Source: DAOUMU01 sp034409055 (GTDB lineage Bacteria; Chloroflexota; Anaerolineae; 4572-78; J111). From it: a stretch of DNA of 28,800 nt. Numbering within the stretch: position 1 is the first letter of the stretch; each line of letters starts with the position of its first letter. Below the pieces are notes generated by a model, which searched no databases, was not told the DNA's origin, and saw only the letters and a list, made by a program, of their open reading frames with translations. Below, piece by piece: positions 16,967 to 24,200 of the stretch. The stretch is from assembly GCA_034409055.1 (NCBI GenBank), contig DAOUMU010000097.1, positions 1-28,800 of the forward strand, written 5' to 3'. Made by a program: the position numbers and the translations under genes.

Positions 16967-17098
16967 CAGCAGGCTCTACTGACCTTTATTGGGTCGGCCA
17001 CCACCGATAAGTCAGATGATGCCTCCATACATCACGATGATTACTTGTATGGTGCTACCAAATAAATGGACAGGATCTTCGTTGATACCAGTGCATGA
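16967..17098 (+). pseudogene. Remnant of an antitoxin/PIN-domain toxin pair
   Basis: Directly after the stop of the DUF433-like gene, the same frame continues without a start codon as a short polypeptide ending DDASIHHDDYLYGATK, then TAA at 17063-17065. ATG follows at once at 17066 and encodes MDRIFVDTSA before a stop at 17096-17098. MDRxFVDTSA is the classic opening of a VapC-type PIN-domain toxin, including its first catalytic Asp, and the TAAATG junction is typical of a coupled antitoxin-toxin pair. Only the antitoxin tail and the first ten toxin residues remain. This is a sequence-pattern reading; the antitoxin family is not named. Confidence 0.5.
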
Positions 17099-17139
17099 AA
17101 AGAAACAATTTCAATTTTTATCTCAACTCTTAAGGAAGC

Positions 17140-17176
17140 AACCGGGGAGTTTTTAATCAACTCCCCGGTTTTTCTT
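17140..17176 (+). terminator. Rho-independent terminator after the antitoxin remnant
   Basis: A perfect 12-bp stem AACCGGGGAGTT (17140-17151) pairs with 17159-17170 around a seven-base loop and is followed by TTTCTTTTTC on the plus strand. It ends plus-strand transcription from the antitoxin locus. On the minus strand, downstream of iolN, the same stem lacks a T-run, so it would act poorly in that direction. Confidence 0.85.
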
Positions 17177-17204
17177 TTTCTCAATTGGTTAGAAGTAAAA
17201 GCCT

Positions 17205-18326
17205 TTAGTAAATGTTGCTTTGACCAATTCTTGGCAGAGCGTAGACCGACTTCCAGCCTTCGCTTTGAGGTTCGCGCAGGAAAGGCTCCATCTCTTCGGC
17301 AGTGCGTAGGGTAACTTCCTCAACGGGGGGGACGGTACCCGGTGGGAAAACTTCTCGAATGTCGTCGTGCAGGATGGTCAGATAGCGGAGGATGGCTGCC
17401 AGTGGTTTTTTGGCTTTCTTGGCCTTGCCTTCGGCCGCCAGGCCAACTACCCCTTCAGGTGTGGCCGCGATTTCAATGGCAAAGTGGCCTTCCCCTTCTG
17501 ACCAGCGGCTGGGACGGCGGTAGGGGTCAACAGATTTATCAAAGTGAGCATCCGGCAGGTAGCCTTTGCCCTTGGTATTGACCGCGTATTCCATCTCCAC
17601 CATTTCCGGGAACAGGTACAGGGCCAGCGAGGTTTCGGCTTCACAGGCGTGGACGAAGGTGGACTCATATTCGCCGCCGAACTTCTTCTCGCGGAACATT
17701 TCGCGCACGGCCCGGTGCCAATCCAGCACCCGGAAGATGCCGGGTAATTGGTAACGTTTCTGGAATTGCTGAATGGTCGACTCTAACATCCACAGGTGGC
17801 CGTGGTTGTTGATCATAATTTGCTTGCGGAAACCATCGTTCCACAAGCCCAGCATGACATCAATCAACGTTTCACGCACGATATCTTCACGCACAATGGC
17901 GGTGCCGGGCATACCCATATGGTGGTAGGGATGGGCGCCAAAGTTCAAGGGCGGCAGGGACAGGGCACAGGGCGCGCCTTGTTTGGCCGTGTAACGACGC
18001 ACCCCCTCTAAAATCTGGCTGACAAAGAGGGTGTCTGTGGCCGAGGGCAGGTGCATCCCATGATTTTCGGTACAGCCAATGGGGATGAAGATAATGTCGT
18101 TTTTACGGCGTTCTTCAATCAATTGGTGGCGGGGCATCATTTGGATGTAAGTGCCGGGTTTGCCCCACTCCACCGGGGAAGGCATACCGTACTCAGCCAG
18201 AATCGCGTCAACATCTTCTTCGCTGGCCTCCCAGATTTCCTTTTTCATGCGACCAATTTCGTCATCTTCAAAGAAAAGATCGGGTTGACCGGTAGCCAGC
18301 AGACCTTCCGGGACATTGTTTGACAT
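17205..18326 (-). CDS. iolN: 3-dehydro-scyllo-inosose hydrolase IolN (creatininase superfamily)
   Basis: The protein has 373 residues from ATG 18326, chosen because GAGGAG sits seven bases upstream; the longer frame to 18362 would start inside a palindrome. It belongs to the creatininase superfamily: PIGCTENHGMHLPSATD gives metal ligands Glu87, His89/His92 and Asp98, followed by NNHGH at 173-177 and CEAE at 228-231. Creatininase relatives are metal-dependent hydrolases. In Thermotoga maritima the creatininase-like IolN opens the ring of 3-dehydro-scyllo-inosose to 5-dehydro-L-gluconate. Placement directly downstream of iolM and in the same cluster as iolO and iolG makes that role likely here. 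The N-terminal 70 residues precede the core fold and are longer than in simple creatininases. Specificity rests on context plus overall resemblance. Confidence 0.75.
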   Translation of the reverse strand: MSNNVPEGLLATGQPDLFFEDDEIGRMKKEIWEASEEDVDAILAEYGMPSPVEWGKPGTYIQMMPRHQLIEERRKNDIIFIPIGCTENHGMHLPSATDTLFVSQILEGVRRYTAKQGAPCALSLPPLNFGAHPYHHMGMPGTAIVREDIVRETLIDVMLGLWNDGFRKQIMINNHGHLWMLESTIQQFQKRYQLPGIFRVLDWHRAVREMFREKKFGGEYESTFVHACEAETSLALYLFPEMVEMEYAVNTKGKGYLPDAHFDKSVDPYRRPSRWSEGEGHFAIEIAATPEGVVGLAAEGKAKKAKKPLAAILRYLTILHDDIREVFPPGTVPPVEEVTLRTAEEMEPFLREPQSEGWKSVYALPRIGQSNIY

Positions 18327-18353
18327 TTTGTTTCTCCTCTGTAAATAGACCTT

Positions 18354-18379
18354 GTAGGACAAACTTAAGTTTGCCCTAC
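18354..18379. repeat. 26-bp palindrome in the iolN leader
   Basis: The half-site GTAGGACAAACTT (18354-18366) pairs with 18367-18379 with one mismatch and no loop. It lies about 28 bases upstream of the iolN start, between iolM and iolN. It could be an operator, a processing hairpin or a dispersed repeat. Sequence alone does not decide. Confidence 0.5.
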
Positions 18380-18445
18380 GGTACGGATATTTTCATCATT
18401 GGTGATGTGTCAACACTCGTGATAACCGCTTAGTTTCGATGATGG

Positions 18446-18487
18446 GTGAAACGTGAAACGTCAGAATTCTCACGTTTCACGTTTCAC
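18446..18487. repeat. Hairpin built from GTGAAACGT word repeats
   Basis: A perfect 16-bp arm GTGAAACGTGAAACGT (18446-18461) pairs with 18472-18487 across a ten-base loop. The right side continues as further CGTTTTA words to about 18507, right at the iolM stop codon. It may stabilise or partly terminate the iolM transcript ahead of iolN. The word-repeat nature points to a dispersed intergenic element. Confidence 0.65.
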
Positions 18488-18509
18488 GTTTTACGTTTTA
18501 CGTTTTATA

Positions 18510-19667
18510 TTAGTTGGGTAAAACCATAATCTTGCCATCACGGCGCTCAGTGGACTTGGCAATAGCAGCCACGGTGTCCTCCAGGTTATAACGGGAGGTG
18601 ATGATTGGGCTCAGGTCCAGGCGACCGGCGGCAACCATGCGGATGACGTTGGGGAAGGTTTCATGCCCGGAGTGGCCCTGCGCCCCAAAGAATTGGGCCC
18701 GGCGCACCTGGAAGGTCTCCAGGTACAGCGGCACGTCCTGGGCGGCCCGGCCGATTTGTACGATCTTGCCGTTGATGGCCAGGCTCTTGACCATTTCAGG
18801 CACAACCAGATGAGGCACACCGGCCGCTTCGACGAGGAAGTTAAAACCTTCGCCTTTACTCAGTTCCAGCAGCATTTCAGAGGCGCTCACCTCACGCGGA
18901 TCATAAACATAATCGGCCCCGACCTGCTTAGCCAGCTCACGGCGCTCCGGTGAAATTTCAAAACCAACAATTATACCCGCGCCAGCCGCTTTGGCCAGAC
19001 CAATGGCGGCCAAGCCAATCGGGCCGGTGCCAAAAACACTGACGTAGTGACCGGGCCGGAACCCACCGGCGCGTTCAAACATGGCGTTGTAGGAAACACA
19101 GGTCGGTTCGGTCATCGCGGCCACTTCATACGCCTTCTTTTCGTCGCCAAAGCGCTCAGCAATGGCCTCAATCTTCCAGGCAAACTTGGCTCCGATGGCC
19201 AGGTAGTTGGCAAACGCCCCGTCGATGGTGAAGCCAATTTCTTCCAGGTTGGTGCAGTGGTTGGGGTAGCCGTTGCGGCAGGGAATGCAGTGACCGCACC
19301 AGATCATCTCCTCGACCGTCACCATATCGCCCACTTTGAGGTCGGTCACCTCTTGGCCCACTTCCACCACTTTCCCGGAAAGCTCGTGGCCCAGGATGCT
19401 GGGGAATTTGGTCAGGCCGGGATAAAGAATGTAATCATCCTCATCGGTTTCATAAAAGTGCATATCAGAACCACACACCCCACAAGCCTGCACTTCCAGC
19501 AAAATCTGGTCGGGCTTTATTTCAGGGTCTGGCCTGTCCCGCACTTCTAATTTAGGATGTCGCCAGATGCTATTGCCGGTAATGGCTTTACCGGTCTCTT
19601 TTTCCCAATCGGATACTACATAGTCCGGTTTGGGCTCCCAAACAGCGTCTAAAACTAAGCCTTTCAT
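18510..19667 (-). CDS. iolM: Scyllo-inosose 3-dehydrogenase IolM (zinc alcohol dehydrogenase family)
   Basis: The protein has 385 residues and is a medium-chain zinc dehydrogenase. Catalytic-zinc residues are Cys65 (CGVCGSD) and His94-Glu95 (GHE); structural-zinc cysteines are Cys124, Cys127, Cys130 and Cys138 (WCGHCIPCRNGYPNHC). The NAD-binding glycine motif is GTGPIG at 213-218. It follows the Thermotoga maritima IolM layout as I remember it: an N-terminal extension before the GroES fold (SIWRHPKLEV), then TDEDDYILYPGLTKFP, NHCTNLEEIGFTIDGAFANY, and FGAQGHSGHETFPNVI near the C-terminus. IolM oxidises scyllo-inosose (2-keto-myo-inositol) at C3 with NAD. GGAGG precedes the ATG. A promoter with an embedded LacI-type operator lies about 100 bases upstream. 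The gene is probably transcribed on into iolN. Confidence 0.85.
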   Translation of the reverse strand: MKGLVLDAVWEPKPDYVVSDWEKETGKAITGNSIWRHPKLEVRDRPDPEIKPDQILLEVQACGVCGSDMHFYETDEDDYILYPGLTKFPSILGHELSGKVVEVGQEVTDLKVGDMVTVEEMIWCGHCIPCRNGYPNHCTNLEEIGFTIDGAFANYLAIGAKFAWKIEAIAERFGDEKKAYEVAAMTEPTCVSYNAMFERAGGFRPGHYVSVFGTGPIGLAAIGLAKAAGAGIIVGFEISPERRELAKQVGADYVYDPREVSASEMLLELSKGEGFNFLVEAAGVPHLVVPEMVKSLAINGKIVQIGRAAQDVPLYLETFQVRRAQFFGAQGHSGHETFPNVIRMVAAGRLDLSPIITSRYNLEDTVAAIAKSTERRDGKIMVLPN

Positions 19668-19762
19668 TGTTTTGAACCTCCATTGTTCGATAAGTAGTTA
19701 TATTTAATTGATTGTACCGGGTATTACAGAAATTTATAACCACCAGGCATTAAACTTTACCT

Positions 19763-19791
19763 ATGTTATGCACACGTGTGCACGACGTCAA
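19763..19791 (-). promoter_or_regulatory. Promoter of iolM with LacI-type operator in the spacer
   Basis: On the minus strand TTGACG (19791-19786, five of six consensus bases) is followed after exactly 17 bases by TAACAT (19768-19763, four of six). The spacer contains the perfect 14-bp palindrome TGCACACGTGTGCA at 19769-19782, which fits the LacI-family operator pattern with a central CG. A repressor bound there would block RNA polymerase directly. The predicted start near 19756 leaves a leader of about 89 bases. No LacI-family regulator gene is in the window. Confidence 0.6.
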
Positions 19792-19832
19792 ACATAATAC
19801 CACACCTTAAGTGTATTGTCAATTTTATTAAT

Positions 19833-20070
19833 GGCGGCTGAGGCCGCCCTAAAGGCCCGTGAATAAATTCACGGGCTGATACCAAAAACAGGTTAAAAAT
19901 GTGTTGGGTGGGCCGGTTAACGTGTTTATGAAACTTAAGGAAAATAATCGGGGAATAGATGGCCGGGCATAGGGATGCCCGGCCTTCGAACTGGTTCTTG
20001 TTGCAAAACCTTGCCTCTACGGCGGGCATAGGGATGCCCTGGCTACGTTTTGCCACAGAAACGAACCAGG
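19833..20070. repeat. Cluster of hairpins between glgP and iolM
   Basis: Several stems lie in tandem. GGCGGC/GCCGCC is at 19833-19848. A 10-bp stem GCCCGTGAAT with a two-base loop is at 19855-19876. A 10-bp stem GGCCGGGCAT with loop AGGG is at 19961-19984, and a shorter copy of the same hairpin (GGGCAT, AGGG, ATGCCC) is at 20024-20039. The second copy is enclosed by an outer imperfect stem (19991-20009 with 20047-20069). The cluster starts two bases after the glgP stop, so it may also stop or stabilise the glgP transcript. The rest of the 404-base gap holds only the iolM promoter. Confidence 0.6.
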
Positions 20071-20071
20071 C

Positions 20072-22633
20072 TTATGCCCAGGCAATAAGCCCCGGCAGAA
20101 ACGGTGTGACCAGGTCTGGGTGGTGGGGAAGGACGCGGAAGGTGTAACCATGCCGGCCACTGGCCAGGCAAGTAACGGCGCTGGCCTCGAACAAGTAGCT
20201 ACCCTTGCCATCCGGTCCAACCGGCTGCATCAGCGTTGCTTCCGCTTCTACGATTTCGCCAGCGGCATCCAACCGTCCCATGTAGACCTCGACTCTTACG
20301 TCGTCCGGCGTCAAGCTGCCCAGGTGGACTCGGGCCCTGGTCCGGAACTTATTACCGACCTGAAGTTCGGTGAAAGACTCGGCCTCTACAAGCTCAACCC
20401 GGACCTGGGACCAGCCGGCCAGGATACGGTACATCCAACTGGCCAGGGCTTTGGCCCGGGCCATCTTGCCGGCGGTGAGGTGGTGATAACGTTCAGCGCT
20501 TGGCAAATAAAAGCGTTCCGTGTAATCCTGCACCATACGGTGGGTGTTGAAGAAATGACATAAGTTCCCGATGGAAGCCTTCATGTGAGCAATCCAACGG
20601 CGGGGCAGATCATTGACATCACGATCATAAAAGAGAGGCACTACTTCCCGCTCCAGCAAATCGTAAAGGGCTTGAGCCTCCACTTGATCTTGGTAATTGC
20701 GGTCATCGTATGTCTCCCCCCGGCCAATAGCCCAGCCGGCCTGGGGTCGGTAGGCTTCATCCCACCAACCGTCCAGTACGCTCAGGTTGAGGACACCGTT
20801 AGCAGTGGCCTTTATGCCGCTGGTGCCACTGGCTTCTCGAGGTCGAAGTGGATTATTGAGCCACACATCGACGCCCTGGACCAGGTAACGGGCTACAGCC
20901 ATATCGTAGTTCTCGAGGAAGACGAGCCGGTGCCGGAATCGTTCCTGGCGAGCCAGTTCCACAATCTGCCGGATCAGATCTTTGCCGGCATCATCATGGG
21001 GGTGAGCCTTGCCAGCATAGATGACCTGCACCGGACGGTCAGCGTTGGTCAGGATACGAGCCAATCGTTCAGGATCACGCAATAGCAGCGTGGCTCGTTT
21101 GTATGGGGCGAAACGCCGGGCAAAACCGATCGTCAAGGCCTCGGAATCCAACACCTCGTTGGCGGCTTCAATCTCAGTTTGGGACGCGCCCCGTCGCTCC
21201 AGTTGAGCCCGCAGTCGCTGCCGGGCAAAAGAAACCAGTCGTTCCCGCCGTCGTTCATGGGTACGCCACAACTCCTCTGGGGCAATGTGCTCGGCCCGCT
21301 GCCACACCGTTTGGTCAGCCGGCTCCTCGCGCCAGCGCGGTCCCAGGTAACGGTCGTAGAGCTGTTTCATCTCGAGAGAGATCCACGATTGGAAATGGAC
21401 CCCATTGGTTATGTGGACGATAGGGATTTCAGCCTCAGGTAACCCCGGCCAAAGCCCTTGCCACATCTGTCGACTGACCTGACCGTGCAGCCGGCTCACC
21501 CCGTTAGTATGGGCGGCCATACGCAGAGCAAGGATTGTCATGCAAAAGTTTTCCCCGTGATTATCGGGGTCTTGTCTTCCCAGAGCCAGGAAATCATGCA
21601 AAGAGAGCCCCAGACTACGGGCGTAATCGGCAAAATAGCGGTGCATGAGATCGGCTGGGAAGTAATCATGTCCGGCCGCCACAGGTGTATGGGTGGTGAA
21701 GACCAGGCTGGCCATTGCTGCTTCCCGTGCTTCAGGAAACGACAGATGGTCAGTTTCCATGATCTGGCGCACCTGTTCCAGGGCCAGAAAGGCCGCATGG
21801 CCTTCGTTCATGTGGTAGACGGTTGGGACCAGGCCCAGCGCCTGCAGGGCCCGGTAGCCACCGATGCCCAGCATGATCTCCTGTTTGATGCGCATCTCCC
21901 GATCACCGCCGTACAACTGGTCGGTAATGTCTCGATCCTCAGGCCGGTTGACCGGAATGTTGGTATCCAGCAGGTAGAGGGGCACACGTCCCACCCGCGC
22001 CCGCCACACCTGGGCTGTAACCGGCCGGCCGGGGTAGCGGACTTCAATGGTGAACGGGGTGCCGTCCGGCCGGCGCTCCAGGGTCAGGGGCAGATTGTGA
22101 AAGTCGTTATCTTCATAGATCGCTTGCTGCCAACCCGCTTCGTTGAGATATTGCCGGAAATAGCCCTGCTGGTAGAGCAACCCCACCCCTATCAGAGGGA
22201 CCCCCAGGTCACTGGCCGATTTTAGATGATCACCGGCCAGTGCTCCCAATCCACCGGCGAAGATGGACAGACACTCTGTCACCCCAAACTCAGCCGAAAA
22301 ATAGGCCACCAGGGGTCCTTTCACATCGTCGTGGGTCCGGCGAAACCAGGTCGATTCGCTACCGATGTAGGCATCAAAATCCTGAGAGACACGATTGAGA
22401 TGGGCCAGAAAGCCCACATCGGTCGCAGCCGCCGCCAGACATCCCTGGTCAATTGTTCCTAGCATCAGGATTGGATTGTGGTCTGTTTTCTCCCACAGGT
22501 CACTATCCAGCCGGCGAAAAAGTTCAATGGTTTCGTGATCCCAGGCCCAACGTAAATTGTAGGCTAACTCACGCAGGCGCTCTATTGAGGCTGGTAGTGA
22601 TGGGATGACAGTAAAGGTACGAATCGGTTTCAT
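20072..22633 (-). CDS. glgP: Alpha-glucan (glycogen/maltodextrin) phosphorylase
   Basis: The protein has 853 residues of the GT35 phosphorylase family in the compact form found in Thermotoga and many Chloroflexota, which begins with a DUF3417-like N-terminal region (LAYNLRWAWDHET, residues about 25-37). The catalytic C-terminal half carries FAPYKRATLL and the pyridoxal-phosphate site SGTSGIKATANGVLNLS with Lys608 as the likely cofactor lysine. It releases glucose-1-phosphate from alpha-1,4-glucans in the cytosol. AAGGAGTGAG precedes the ATG. It lies between iolG and iolM with hairpin-rich gaps on both sides and is probably transcribed separately from them. No other glycogen gene is in the window. 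Confidence 0.92.
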   Translation of the reverse strand: MKPIRTFTVIPSLPASIERLRELAYNLRWAWDHETIELFRRLDSDLWEKTDHNPILMLGTIDQGCLAAAATDVGFLAHLNRVSQDFDAYIGSESTWFRRTHDDVKGPLVAYFSAEFGVTECLSIFAGGLGALAGDHLKSASDLGVPLIGVGLLYQQGYFRQYLNEAGWQQAIYEDNDFHNLPLTLERRPDGTPFTIEVRYPGRPVTAQVWRARVGRVPLYLLDTNIPVNRPEDRDITDQLYGGDREMRIKQEIMLGIGGYRALQALGLVPTVYHMNEGHAAFLALEQVRQIMETDHLSFPEAREAAMASLVFTTHTPVAAGHDYFPADLMHRYFADYARSLGLSLHDFLALGRQDPDNHGENFCMTILALRMAAHTNGVSRLHGQVSRQMWQGLWPGLPEAEIPIVHITNGVHFQSWISLEMKQLYDRYLGPRWREEPADQTVWQRAEHIAPEELWRTHERRRERLVSFARQRLRAQLERRGASQTEIEAANEVLDSEALTIGFARRFAPYKRATLLLRDPERLARILTNADRPVQVIYAGKAHPHDDAGKDLIRQIVELARQERFRHRLVFLENYDMAVARYLVQGVDVWLNNPLRPREASGTSGIKATANGVLNLSVLDGWWDEAYRPQAGWAIGRGETYDDRNYQDQVEAQALYDLLEREVVPLFYDRDVNDLPRRWIAHMKASIGNLCHFFNTHRMVQDYTERFYLPSAERYHHLTAGKMARAKALASWMYRILAGWSQVRVELVEAESFTELQVGNKFRTRARVHLGSLTPDDVRVEVYMGRLDAAGEIVEAEATLMQPVGPDGKGSYLFEASAVTCLASGRHGYTFRVLPHHPDLVTPFLPGLIAWA

Positions 22634-22823
22634 ATTTATCTCACTCCTTATCGTACAGTAGAGAATTCTGCATAGAAAAATTTCGGGATAATTACCAACT
22701 TATGTCAGATCATGATGCGGAAGCAGCCTCTTTAAAGCCCCAATGATGTCTTCATATCACCAATGATTGACATAAATACCAGTTAACAACTTGCTCACAC
22801 TTTGAAACGGGCCAACCGGTCAA

Positions 22824-22893
22824 CGGATAGATAGCGAATTAGCGGATATTTACCGCATCTCACGGGACCATCCGCTAATCCGCTATCTATCCG
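22824..22893. repeat. 24-bp inverted repeat upstream of glgP
   Basis: The arm at 22824-22847 pairs with 22870-22893 with one mismatch around a 22-base loop. The arm is built from CGGATAGATAGC and TTAGCGGAT words, again a word-repeat hairpin. It lies in the 326-base gap between the iolG stop and the glgP start; apart from this and the hairpin at 22935-22956, that gap holds nothing I recognise. Confidence 0.65.
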
Positions 22894-22934
22894 CTGATCT
22901 ATAAGGTGAAAAATTTAACGTTTCTTTCTCGACT

Positions 22935-22956
22935 GTTTAACGTTGGAACGTTAAAC
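22935..22956 (-). terminator. Possible transcript-end hairpin of iolG
   Basis: A 10-bp perfect stem GTTTAACGTT pairs with AACGTTAAAC around a two-base loop, starting four bases after the iolG stop on the minus strand. The bases that follow are A-rich rather than T-rich, so it is not a classical terminator. It could be a stabilising 3' hairpin or another word repeat (TTAACGTT). Confidence 0.35.
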
Positions 22957-22959
22957 GTT

Positions 22960-23988
22960 CTAACGTCTAAACGCCGGGTACTCCGATAATTCCACCGGTC
23001 TGGCCTCATCATAGGAGCGAGTAGCGGCCAGTCCAATGACCAAAGTAGCCCGGGCGTCATAGGCATCAACGGCCGGTTCTTGATCAGTGATCACCCGGTT
23101 GATGAAATCACGCGTTTGGTTCAGGTAAGCCTGTCCAAAACGTTCGTGCAGATAGGGTACCATATCGTGGCTAATACCTTTTTTGGTCATGACCAGCAGC
23201 GGCGTTTCACGGTAGTAGCCAATATTTAGCCCCCCTTCAGTGCCCAAAATTTCAGTGCGAATATCGTAACCGTAAAGGGCATTCCGGCTGACTTCCACAT
23301 TGCCGATAGTACCATTTTCAAAGAGCATATTCACTACGGCATTATCAATGTCGCCCACCGTGTTAAGTTCAGGAAAGGCCAGTGTCCCGCCTTCGGTATA
23401 AACGCGTTTCACTTCAGAGCCCATCAGCCAGCGGGCCAGGTCAAAATCGTGGATGGCCATGTCCAAAATCAAACCACCGCTAACTTCCCGTTTGGCATAA
23501 TTCAAATCAGGGCAGAACGGGTCTCGGCCAATCGCTTTAAAGGTGGTCGGCTGGCCAATAACGCCGGCATCAATTTGTTGTTTGGCTGCCATATAGCCAG
23601 CATCGAAACGCCGCATAAACCCTACTTGCAGCACTGTCCCTGTTTTTTCCAGGGTTTCCAGTATTCGGTCGGTCTCTGCCAAAGTTAAGGCAATCGGTTT
23701 TTCGCAAAACATCGCTTTACCCGTACCGGCTGTCGCGATGATGATTTCGGCATGGGTACTGGTGGGGGAAATGATAAAAACTGCTTCAACCTCTTTGTTA
23801 TCCAAAACAGCTTGGTATTCCGCCGACCAGGTCTTGGCCCCAATTTCGGCAGCAAATTTCTCGGCATGCTCTGCAATGACGTCTGAAACGGCCACAATTT
23901 CAGCTTCGGGCATCGCAGCCAAATGTTTGGCATAAACTTGGCCCATCCGGCCTAAGCCGATGATACCGACTGGCAATTTTGCTATCAC
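22960..23988 (-). CDS. iolG: Myo-inositol 2-dehydrogenase IolG (Gfo/Idh/MocA family)
   Basis: The protein has 342 residues, with GTG 23988 as start and GAGGG ten bases upstream. The N-terminal Rossmann fold has GIIGLGRMG at 8-16. The active site has EKP at 96-98 (Lys97) and DMAIHDFDLARW with Asp176 and His180. Bacillus subtilis IolG uses Lys97, Asp172 and His176, so the fit is close. It oxidises myo-inositol to scyllo-inosose with NAD. The family also contains other sugar dehydrogenases, but iolM, iolN and iolO downstream on the same strand support inositol as substrate. It ends 326 bases before glgP starts, so it is probably not in one transcript with iolM. Confidence 0.8.
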   Translation of the reverse strand: MIAKLPVGIIGLGRMGQVYAKHLAAMPEAEIVAVSDVIAEHAEKFAAEIGAKTWSAEYQAVLDNKEVEAVFIISPTSTHAEIIIATAGTGKAMFCEKPIALTLAETDRILETLEKTGTVLQVGFMRRFDAGYMAAKQQIDAGVIGQPTTFKAIGRDPFCPDLNYAKREVSGGLILDMAIHDFDLARWLMGSEVKRVYTEGGTLAFPELNTVGDIDNAVVNMLFENGTIGNVEVSRNALYGYDIRTEILGTEGGLNIGYYRETPLLVMTKKGISHDMVPYLHERFGQAYLNQTRDFINRVITDQEPAVDAYDARATLVIGLAATRSYDEARPVELSEYPAFRR

Positions 23989-24086
23989 AAGTGATTTCCC
24001 TCTGGTAGAAATTAATAAGAGAGCATCCGGTATTTCAAAGGCTGCGGATGATGAAGATTAAAAAATTAAACGGACAACGCTTGCTC

Positions 24087-24139
24087 AGCGTGGATTGACA
24101 AATCCACGCTCCCGGTCGCCGGATTTGTCAATCCGGCGA
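24087..24139. repeat. Pair of mirrored hairpins with complementary cores
   Basis: Stem AGCGTGGATT, loop GACA, stem AATCCACGCT spans 24087-24110. Six bases later TCGCCGGATT, loop TGTC, AATCCGGCGA spans 24116-24139. The core GGATTGACAAATCC of the first is the reverse complement of the core of the second, so the two hairpins can also pair with each other. The pair lies in the 212-base gap between the URO-D gene and iolG. Confidence 0.7.
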
Positions 24140-24200
24140 GAGCCTGTGTTATCCGATTATTTTCTTAAAGTTCATAATTCGCAGCCTGATATGACAATGG

